From NCBI RefSeq assembly GCF_000716435.1, contig NZ_JNWO01000040.1, forward strand, positions 1 to 60,485: a stretch of 60,485 nucleotides of DNA. Direction: 5' to 3'. Shown here piece by piece: positions 54,529 through 60,485 of the stretch (positions are counted from its first letter, which is position 1; every line of letters begins with the position of its first letter). The DNA comes from Streptomyces xylophagus (GTDB lineage: Bacteria > Actinomycetota > Actinomycetes > Streptomycetales > Streptomycetaceae). The notes beneath the pieces are model-generated. The model was not told where the DNA came from. It did not search any database and saw only the letters and a program-made list of their open reading frames with translations. Both the position numbers and the translations under genes were made by a program.

Positions 54529-55212
54529 ATGGCTTCACCCTCGGACGCCAACTCGTCCAACGGAAACACCCCCGAGCAGCCGGAAAGCGGTTCCACACCC
54601 GAGACCGCCGAGGGTCCCGAAAGACGCGGTCAGGTCCGCCTGCGCCGTGCCGCGATCATGGCGGTGCCGGCCACGCTGGCCGCCGCGGCCCTCGCGGTAC
54701 TCACCGCGCAGGGCGCCCTGGGGGTGCAGTTCTCCATCTCCGGCATGCCGTTCACGGTCACCGCGAAGTCGCTGGACGGCACCGGCTTCGAGCAGTTCGG
54801 CGGCCTCGACAACATGATCCCGAACAGCCCGAACGAGGGCGACACGGGCGGCCAGGTGCTGATCATGACCTCCGCCATCAAGAGCGCCACGCTCGACAGC
54901 CTCTGCCAGAGCGTCGACCTCGGCGGGATCAACCTGCTGATCAAGGCGGGCAGCGGCTCGACGAAGGTGACGGCGACCAACCTGACGACCGACTCGACCG
55001 AGCTGTCGGGTGACGCGTCCTTCGGCAACATCGAGATCGGCAACGACGCCAGCACGCTCACCAAGGCGGGCGTCCAGGGCCCCAAGGGCGTCTTCAGCCA
55101 GCAGTCCGACACCGTGCACATCGACAACCTGAGGCAGACCAACTACGCCACCACGGCGGGTGTGTTCAAGCTGCCGGGCCTCAAGCTCAGCTTCAGCGAC
55201 TCGGGTTGCTGA
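54529..55212 (+). CDS. DUF6230 family surface protein
   Basis: A 227-residue protein with a polar Ser/Asn/Pro-rich N-terminus (1-40), one hydrophobic segment (about 43-65) and an extracytoplasmic domain rich in Gly, Ser, Thr and Asn. GVQFSISGMPFTVTAKSLDGTGFEQFGG and the final FKLPGLKLSFSDSGC fit the DUF6230 family, sometimes mis-annotated as cholesterol esterase. Its function is unknown; the family is actinobacterial and paired with DUF6114. ATG 54529 is preferred because GGGAG lies 6 bases upstream; ATG 54517 is possible. The stop overlaps the start of the DUF6114 gene (TGATG). Confidence 0.82.
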   Translation: MASPSDANSSNGNTPEQPESGSTPETAEGPERRGQVRLRRAAIMAVPATLAAAALAVLTAQGALGVQFSISGMPFTVTAKSLDGTGFEQFGGLDNMIPNSPNEGDTGGQVLIMTSAIKSATLDSLCQSVDLGGINLLIKAGSGSTKVTATNLTTDSTELSGDASFGNIEIGNDASTLTKAGVQGPKGVFSQQSDTVHIDNLRQTNYATTAGVFKLPGLKLSFSDSGC

Positions 55213-55655
55213 TGTCGGAGAACCTGCCACCGCAGGGGAAGCGGCCCGCCTTCCGGGACTGGCGGGCCCGCCGTCCGTTCTGGGGCGGGCTGTTGCTCGC
55301 CCTGGGCGGGGCGGAGATCCTGCTCACGGAGAAGGTGTCGCTGAAGGTCGCGATGCACTTCGGGATGCAGGGCGTGACCGGCTACCTGCTCCCCGTGGTG
55401 ATGCTGCTGTGCGGACTGCTGATCCTCTTCAGCCCGGGCCAACGGCTGTTCTACTCGATCGTCGGGATCCTGTGCACCCTGGGCAGCTGGCTCACCTCGA
55501 ACCTCGGCGGCTTCTTCGTCGGGCTGCTGCTGGGCATCGTGGGCAGCTGCATGACGTTCGGCTGGCTGCCGGACCAGGAGCCGCGGTCGGAACGCAAGCG
55601 TCGTAAGCGTGAGGCGAAGACGGCCTCGAAGTCGGAACTCCAGCAGCAGGCCTGA
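55212..55655 (+). CDS. DUF6114 family membrane protein
   Basis: A 147-residue membrane protein with about four transmembrane helices (from residue 22 to about 120) and a Lys/Arg-rich cytoplasmic tail. FRDWRARRPFWGGLLLALGGAEI is typical of DUF6114. It is translationally coupled to the DUF6230 gene, and the two families are usually found side by side, which suggests a two-component cell-surface complex. Function unknown. Confidence 0.82.
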   Translation: MSENLPPQGKRPAFRDWRARRPFWGGLLLALGGAEILLTEKVSLKVAMHFGMQGVTGYLLPVVMLLCGLLILFSPGQRLFYSIVGILCTLGSWLTSNLGGFFVGLLLGIVGSCMTFGWLPDQEPRSERKRRKREAKTASKSELQQQA

Positions 55656-55703
55656 CCCGTCGCATCGGCCCCGGCGACAGCCGGGGCTCGACGCGTCGGT
55701 GGG

Positions 55704-55958
55704 TCAGTGGGCGGTCGCGGGCGGCTCCGCGGAGGGGGCGACCGGGGACTCGGTCACCGTGTGCACGGTCGTCGGCTGCACCGGCACCGACTCCGCCACG
55801 TTGCTCTCCTCCTTCATCGCCTTCGCCTCGCTCTTGAGGATGCGCATCGACTTGCCCAGGCCGCGCGCGGCCTCGGGGAGCTTCTTCGAGCCGAACAGCA
55901 GGATGACGACGATCGCCACGACCAGCAGGTGCCAAGGTTCCAGTCCGTTGCGGAGCAT
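55704..55958 (-). CDS. TatA-family twin-arginine translocase subunit
   Basis: An 84-residue TatA/E-type protein. The N-terminal hydrophobic helix [36 protein letters not shown] contains the conserved FGSKKLPE hinge and the amphipathic helix; the tail is Pro/Val/Thr-rich. TatA assembles the pore that exports folded Tat substrates, several of which are encoded nearby. It is probably an accessory TatA paralogue since no tatC is adjacent. It lies 31 bases downstream of the Mg-type ATPase gene on the same strand, with a hairpin in between. Confidence 0.88.
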   Translation of the reverse strand: MLRNGLEPWHLLVVAIVVILLFGSKKLPEAARGLGKSMRILKSEAKAMKEESNVAESVPVQPTTVHTVTESPVAPSAEPPATAH

Positions 55959-55982
55959 GGGCTCGCCCTCTCTTCCCCGATA

Positions 55983-56006
55983 ACAGTTGCTATGTTGCGC
56001 AACTGT
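55983..56006 (-). promoter_or_regulatory. Hairpin/palindrome at the mgtA-tatA junction
   Basis: ACAGTTGC at 55983-55990 and GCAACTGT at 55999-56006 flank 8 bases, and an inner TTGCGCAA is also palindromic. It overlaps the 3' end of the ATPase gene and lies 25 bases before tatA. It could be an operator or a processing/attenuation site. Confidence 0.4.
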
Positions 56007-58467
56007 ACAACCCTCGGGTGGACCGCAGTCCCCTCAGGGCCAGGGCATAAAGGCCCAGCACGACAGCCAGCAAGAGGTAATAAGGGAGCGCGAGCCCCGT
56101 CATGCCCAGCGCCGCGCCCAGCGGGCTCACCGGCAGCAGCAGCCCCACGGCGGCGAGTACGGCCGCGGCCCGCCCGACCGGGCCCGGCGCACCGCCGCCG
56201 GTCCGCAGGAGCAGCATCACCACGGCCTGGGTGAGCAGGTTCTCGGTGAACCAGGCCGAGTGGAACAGCACCTCGTCGTCCACCGCGTCCGGGCCGCGCA
56301 GCGCGAGCGCGAGCACCGCGAAGGTCGCGAGGTCGGCGACCGCGTTCAGCACCCCGAACCCGGTGATGAACCTCAGGAACGCCCGCGGCTTCAGCACGGT
56401 CGGGCGGCGCAGCGCGGCGGCGCCGGGACGGTCGTAGGCGAAGGCCAGTTGGGCCGCGTCGAAGCAGAGGTTCTGGGCGAGGACCTGGGCCGGGAGCATC
56501 GGCAGGAAGGGCAGCAGCAGGCCCGCGGCGAGCATCGCGAGGACGTTGCCGAGGTTCGAGGAGAGCGTGATCCGCAGATACGAGGCGATGTTCGCGCTGC
56601 TGTGCCGCCCGACCGTGACCGCGTGCCGGATCGCCGCGAGATCCTTCCCCGCGAGCACGACATCGGCGGCCTCCCTGGCCACGTCGACGGCGGCCCGGGG
56701 CGCGATACCGACGTCCGCCGCGCGCAGCGCGGGCACGTCGTTGAGGCCGTCCCCGAGGAAGCCGACGGTGTGCCCGGCCGCGCGGAGGTCGGCGACGATG
56801 CGGGCCTTGTCCTCGGGAGTGCAGCGGGCGGCGACCCGCGTCTCCCCCGGGTCCAGCCCCAGTTCCCGGCACACCCGCCCCGCCGTGGCCGGATGGTCGC
56901 CCGTGAGGATCCGCACGCTGATGCCCAGATCGGCCAGCGCGCGCAACGCCTCCGGAGCGTCGGGGTTCAGGGCGTCGTGGAAGGTGACCAGGCCCCGGAA
57001 GGTCAGGCCCCTTTCGTCGGCGGGGGTGTACGCGCGCGTGCGGGCCGGGAGTTCGGCGGTGGCGACCGCCAGGAGGCGCAGCCCGGCCTCCGCCTCCCGC
57101 GCGGCCAGGGACAGCAGGCGTTCGTGCTCGGCGGGCTCCAGAGCACACCGCTCCAGTACGTCCTCCACCGCGCCCTTGACGATCAGGCTGTGCGTGCCGA
57201 GGGCCTCGCCCCGGACCACCGCCGTGGCGAGCCGCCGTACCGGATCGAAGGGCACGGCACCGACCCCGTCGTACTCCTCCCCCACCGCTCCCGCCGCCTC
57301 CAGCAGCGCCTCGTCGAGGGCGTCCGGCGTGGGCGCCTCGGCGAGTTGGAGGGTCCACCACGCGGCTACGGCGGCCAGGTGCAGGACGTCGGGATCGTCG
57401 AGGCCGTCCGGGCCGAGGGCGCGTTCGACGACCGGGCGGTCCTGGGTGAGGGTGCCGGTCTTGTCGAGGCAGAGGACGTCGACGGCGCCCAGGTCGTGCA
57501 GCGCGGGGAGCCGTCTGACGACGACGCCGTGGGTACGGGCGAGCAGCGCGGCCCCGCGCGCGAGGCAGGTCGTCACGATCACCGGGAGCATCTCGGGCGT
57601 CAGCCCTACGGCCACCGCGACGGCGAACGGGAGTGTCTCCAGGCCCCGGCCGCGCAGGGCCGCGTTGGCCATGAGGACCAGCGGGGGCGTCAGCAGCATG
57701 AACCGGATCAGCACCCAGGAGATGCCGTGCACGGAACGGTCGAACGCGCTCGCCTCCCGCCGCACCGGCCCGCCCTGCGCGGCGGCGAACCGGGTCCGCG
57801 CGCCCGTCTCCAGCACGACCGCCGTCGCGCTGCCCGAGACGACACCACTGCCCTGGAAACACAGGTGCGGCTGCGCGAACGGACCCTCGTCCCCCGCACC
57901 GGGCAGCTCTACGGCGGCCTTGGCGACCGACGCGGACTCGCCGGTGAGCGCGGCCTGGTGCACGGTCAGCCCGGTCGCGCGCAGCAGTCGTAGATCCGCG
58001 GGGACGAGGTCGCCGGGCCCGAGCCGGACCACATCACCCGGCACCAGCTCGGCGACCGGTATCTCGCGGGCGCGTACCGGCGCCCGAGCGTCCGTGCGGC
58101 GCAGTACGCACGCGGTCGAGCCGACCAGCTCGCGCAGGTCGTGCAGGGAGCGGTCCGCGCGGTGCTCCCCGCTGGCGCGCAGCACGCAGCTCACCGCGAC
58201 CAGGGCGAGGATCACCGCGGCGGTGCCCCAGGAGGCGACGAGCGCCGAGACCAGGCCGAGGCAGAGCAGCACGGCGGTGAAGGGGTCGCCCAGGCTGCGC
58301 AGGAACAGGCGGTGCCAGGACGTCGTACGGCGCTGGGGAACGGTGTTCTCGCCGGTGGCCGCGAGCCGGGCCGCGGCCTCCGGGTCGGTCAGTCCGCGCG
58401 GGCCGGTGTCCAGGTGCCGGAGCACCTGGAGCGGGGTGTGCCGGTGGGCGGCGGTGTCAGAGGCCAC
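55990..58467 (-). CDS. mgtA: Magnesium-translocating P-type ATPase (MgtA/MgtB type)
   Basis: An 825-residue P-type ATPase, type IIIB. TGES (175-178), PEMLP in membrane helix 4 (291-295) and the phosphorylated Asp335 in [11 protein letters not shown] are present, followed by the nucleotide domain ([14 protein letters not shown]) and the hinge [18 protein letters not shown]. Ten membrane segments are expected; the C-terminal set includes [16 protein letters not shown], typical of MgtA. It should import Mg2+ at the cytoplasmic membrane. The GTG start at 58467 overlaps the ArsR gene by 11 bases, so the regulator and pump are coupled. Confidence 0.88.
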   Translation of the reverse strand: MASDTAAHRHTPLQVLRHLDTGPRGLTDPEAAARLAATGENTVPQRRTTSWHRLFLRSLGDPFTAVLLCLGLVSALVASWGTAAVILALVAVSCVLRASGEHRADRSLHDLRELVGSTACVLRRTDARAPVRAREIPVAELVPGDVVRLGPGDLVPADLRLLRATGLTVHQAALTGESASVAKAAVELPGAGDEGPFAQPHLCFQGSGVVSGSATAVVLETGARTRFAAAQGGPVRREASAFDRSVHGISWVLIRFMLLTPPLVLMANAALRGRGLETLPFAVAVAVGLTPEMLPVIVTTCLARGAALLARTHGVVVRRLPALHDLGAVDVLCLDKTGTLTQDRPVVERALGPDGLDDPDVLHLAAVAAWWTLQLAEAPTPDALDEALLEAAGAVGEEYDGVGAVPFDPVRRLATAVVRGEALGTHSLIVKGAVEDVLERCALEPAEHERLLSLAAREAEAGLRLLAVATAELPARTRAYTPADERGLTFRGLVTFHDALNPDAPEALRALADLGISVRILTGDHPATAGRVCRELGLDPGETRVAARCTPEDKARIVADLRAAGHTVGFLGDGLNDVPALRAADVGIAPRAAVDVAREAADVVLAGKDLAAIRHAVTVGRHSSANIASYLRITLSSNLGNVLAMLAAGLLLPFLPMLPAQVLAQNLCFDAAQLAFAYDRPGAAALRRPTVLKPRAFLRFITGFGVLNAVADLATFAVLALALRGPDAVDDEVLFHSAWFTENLLTQAVVMLLLRTGGGAPGPVGRAAAVLAAVGLLLPVSPLGAALGMTGLALPYYLLLAVVLGLYALALRGLRSTRGLYSCAT

Positions 58468-58813
58468 GGAGTCGGGGGGCGGGCAGTTCGGTCCGGTCGG
58501 CGCGGTCCGCGAGGCGGGCGACCGCGAGCCGGACCACGTCGACCACGTCCGGGTCGTCGACGAAGTACACCTGGCGGCGGCCCTCGCGGCGGGACCGGAC
58601 CAGGCCCGCGAGCTTCAGTTTGGTGAGGTGCTGGCTGACCGCGGGCAGCGCGCCGCCGACCCGCTCCGCGAGCCCGGTGACATCGCTCTCGCCCTGGGCC
58701 AGCGCCCACACGATGTGCAGCCGCGCGGGCGAGGCCAGCAGTCCGAAGGCCGCGGCGGCGTCCGCGAGCACGTCGGCGGACGGGTCGTCGAAGCCGTTGC
58801 CGGCTCTCTGCAC
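58457..58813 (-). CDS. ArsR/SmtB-family regulator
   Basis: A 118-residue winged-helix protein. ADAAAAFGLLASPARLHIVWALAQGESDVTGLAERVGGALPAVSQHLTKLKLAGLVRSRREGRRQVYFVDD is the ArsR core. There is no cysteine, so a classic thiolate metal site is excluded; a His/Asp/Glu site or another signal is possible. GTG 58813 is the start. It overlaps and probably controls the Mg-type ATPase gene and tatA. The divergent TerB gene starts 163 bases away, so one control region may serve both directions. Confidence 0.85.
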   Translation of the reverse strand: MQRAGNGFDDPSADVLADAAAAFGLLASPARLHIVWALAQGESDVTGLAERVGGALPAVSQHLTKLKLAGLVRSRREGRRQVYFVDDPDVVDVVRLAVARLADRADRTELPAPRLRGL

Positions 58814-58976
58814 CGTCCTCGCCTCCCGTCCCCGGCCGTTCCTTTCTTACGAACCGCACCAGTCTAGGCGGCCGGAACTTCTCCTCGGTCCGGGGAGTTT
58901 CCACGGTGCTGCAGCCACGATTTTGTATACGCACCACTACGCACGAGAACGCACGACTACTACGCATGGAGTTCGC

Positions 58977-59432
58977 ATGGCCCTGTGGGACCGCTTCAAG
59001 GAGTCCGCGTCAACGATGCAGACCCAGCTCGTGGCGAAGAAGAACGACCTGAAGAGCGGGGCGTTCCGCGACGCGAGCATGGCGATGTGCGCGCTCGTGG
59101 CCGCCGCCGACGGCACGGTCGACCCGTCGGAGCGGCAGCGCGTCGCCCAGCTCATCGCGAGCAACGAGGTGCTGCAGAACTTCGACGCGATGGACCTCCA
59201 GCGCCGTTTCGACGAGAACCTGAACAAGCTGACGGCTGACTTCGCCTTCGGCAAGGTCAGCGTGTTGCAGGAGATCGCCAAGGCGAAGAAGAAGCCCGCC
59301 GAGGCGCGTGCCGTGATCCAGATCGGCATCGTGATCGGCGGCGCGGACGGCGACTTCGACAAGACCGAGCAGGCCGTGGTCCGCGAGGCCTGCTTCACGC
59401 TCGACCTGCCGCCGCACGAGTTCGACCTCTGA
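58977..59432 (+). CDS. TerB-family protein
   Basis: A 151-residue protein with the TerB fold. MALWDRFKESASTMQTQLVAKKNDLKSGAFRDASMAMCALVAAADGTVDPSERQRV and a second acidic metal-binding loop, GGADGDFDKTEQAVV, are the family's two halves. TerB proteins accompany tellurite-resistance and general stress loci and bind metal ions; the role of the free-standing Streptomyces version is unclear. GGAG lies 5 bases before ATG 58977. The upstream sequence has three TACGCA/ACGCAC repeats at about 58929-58966. It is divergent from the ArsR gene. Confidence 0.85.
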   Translation: MALWDRFKESASTMQTQLVAKKNDLKSGAFRDASMAMCALVAAADGTVDPSERQRVAQLIASNEVLQNFDAMDLQRRFDENLNKLTADFAFGKVSVLQEIAKAKKKPAEARAVIQIGIVIGGADGDFDKTEQAVVREACFTLDLPPHEFDL

Positions 59433-59448
59433 CCGGCCTCCGGAGTAC

Positions 59449-60462
59449 GTGACCGAGGGCATGCTGGACGACCTGGACCGCGGCCTGATCCACGCCCTGC
59501 ACATCGACGGCCGGGCGCCCTTCAGCAGGATCGCCGCGGTCCTCGGCGTCTCGGCCCAGACCGTCGCCCGCCGCTACGCCCGGCTGCGCACCGAGGCGTC
59601 CCTGCGCGTCGTGGGCCTCACGGACCCGCACCAGGCGGGCCGTACCCAGTGGCTGGTCCGGCTCACCGCCACCGCGCGCTCCGCGCAGGACCTCGCCCGT
59701 GCTCTGGTACGGCGGCCGGACACCTCCTGGGTGAAACTCGCCTCCGGCGGCACCGAGATCGTGGCGGTCATCCACGCGCCCACCGACGGCTCGGGCACCA
59801 ACTCCCTTCTCCTGCACGACATTCCGCGCACCGGCGGCATCACCGCGGTGTCCGCGCACTGTCTGCTGCACATGTACCTGGGCGGCCCGACGAACTGGCG
59901 GCGCAGCGCGGACGCGCTCGACGCGGAGCAGGTGGGTGTCCTGCGGGATGCTGCCGACTCCGCATATACCGGGGTGCCGCGTCAACCGGCGCCACGGGAC
60001 GCGGAGTTGCTGACGGCGCTGGAGCGGGACGGGCGGGCCGGTCAGGGTGAGCTGGCGCGGGTGACCAGGTGGTCGCCGGCGACCGTGGCGCGGCGGCTGG
60101 CCGATCTGCGGGCGGGCGGTGCGCTGTTCTTCGACGTCGAGGTCGACGCCGGGCTGTTCGGGGTCAACACCCGGGCGCTGCTGTGGATGTCGGTACGACC
60201 GGCGGACCTCGACCGGGTCGCCACGGCCCTCTCCACCCACGACGAGCTGGCCTTCGTCGCCGCGACCACCGGCCCCACGAACCTGGTAGCCCAGGCCCTG
60301 TGCCGCGACCCGGCCGACCTCCACCGCTACCTCACGCATCGCCTCGGCGCGCTGACCGCCGTCCACACGCTGGAGACGAGCCCGGTACTGCGCAATCTGA
60401 AGGCGGCGAGCCCTTCCCTGACGGGGCTGCCTTCGTGGGTGGGTGAGCGGGGGCGGGCGTGA
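59449..60462 (+). CDS. Tandem-domain Lrp/AsnC-family regulator
   Basis: A 337-residue protein made of two Lrp/AsnC units in tandem. The first HTH (DDLDRGLIHALHIDGRAPFSRIAAVLGVSAQTVARRYARLR, residues 6-48) and first ligand-binding domain fill the first half; a second HTH (RDAELLTALERDGRAGQGELARVTRWSPATVARRLADLR, from about 183) and domain follow. The double layout is common in actinobacteria. It probably senses an amino acid or other small ligand. GTG 59449 follows GGAG closely; ATG 59461 is possible. It is 16 bases after terB and may be cotranscribed. Confidence 0.87.
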   Translation: MTEGMLDDLDRGLIHALHIDGRAPFSRIAAVLGVSAQTVARRYARLRTEASLRVVGLTDPHQAGRTQWLVRLTATARSAQDLARALVRRPDTSWVKLASGGTEIVAVIHAPTDGSGTNSLLLHDIPRTGGITAVSAHCLLHMYLGGPTNWRRSADALDAEQVGVLRDAADSAYTGVPRQPAPRDAELLTALERDGRAGQGELARVTRWSPATVARRLADLRAGGALFFDVEVDAGLFGVNTRALLWMSVRPADLDRVATALSTHDELAFVAATTGPTNLVAQALCRDPADLHRYLTHRLGALTAVHTLETSPVLRNLKAASPSLTGLPSWVGERGRA

Positions 60463-60485
60463 GCGAGCCGGGGGGGGCGGGCGGC

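Noticed and set aside
56068..56082. Apparent TTA codons near the end of the Mg-type ATPase gene
   Set aside because: In frame they read CCT-TAT-TAC (Pro-Tyr-Tyr), not Leu.

Overview
The window is high-GC actinobacterial DNA with strong third-position G/C bias, AGGAGG-type ribosome binding sites, many GTG starts and very rare TTA codons. Gene content points to Streptomyces: geosmin synthase, a CprB-type gamma-butyrolactone receptor, an SSI-family protease inhibitor, DUF6230/DUF6114 surface proteins and an SAV2148-type HEPN protein. Gene order resembles, from memory, the S. coelicolor SCO6098 (cysD) to SCO6071 (cprB) interval. No rRNA, tRNA, CRISPR array, insertion sequence or phage gene was seen.

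Region 1 (1-5.9 kb) is sulfur assimilation. It holds cysD (cut by the window edge), cysN, an SsuABC-like sulfonate/taurine importer and a CbiX-type chelatase for siroheme. cysN has lost its first ~35 codons, including the GTPase P-loop; the reading frame resumes right at the cysD stop. Region 2 (6-11.7 kb) has an orphan GAP1 protein, then a minus-strand run of a KPR-type ketopantoate reductase homologue, a DinB-like protein, a DsbA/Rv2466c-like protein and a DUF1697 protein. Region 3 (12-20.5 kb) has an MMPL exporter facing an Erm-type 23S rRNA methyltransferase whose upstream region looks like a macrolide-sensing attenuator. It also has a three-gene sugar importer without its own ATPase, an APH-like kinase and a DEDDh exonuclease.

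Region 4 (20.6-24.2 kb) holds the HEPN protein and two adjacent secreted-protein genes that together look like a copper amine oxidase split into N-terminal domains and catalytic domain. Region 5 (24.4-36.5 kb) carries glgX, treY and treZ (glycogen/maltooligosaccharide to trehalose). Between treY and treZ lie a P450-like protein without a heme-ligand cysteine, two paralogous M14 carboxypeptidases (each with one TTA codon) bracketing an SSI inhibitor, and a DUF1707-FHA protein. Region 6 (36.5-43.4 kb) holds a kinase-like protein, a Xaa-Pro peptidase, a LysE exporter, a PDZ membrane protein, a divergent LysR/amidotransferase-like pair around a T-N11-A palindrome, and a hypothetical protein.

Region 7 (43.4-49.8 kb) has geoA, a secreted EEP-fold hydrolase, an F420/FMN LLM oxidoreductase, an ARMT1-type phosphatase and cprB with a likely autoregulatory operator. 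Region 8 (50-60.5 kb) is surface biology: a subtilase with a P-domain, a membrane-anchored AA10 LPMO, a small secreted protein behind a hairpin-rich 660-bp spacer, and a DUF6230-DUF6114 pair. An ArsR-MgtA-TatA operon, a TerB protein and a tandem Lrp regulator close the window.

The loci most worth follow-up are the P-loop-less cysN, the split amine oxidase, the erm leader, the TTA-bearing M14/SSI cluster, the cysteine-less P450 and the hairpin-rich spacer at 53.9-54.2 kb.
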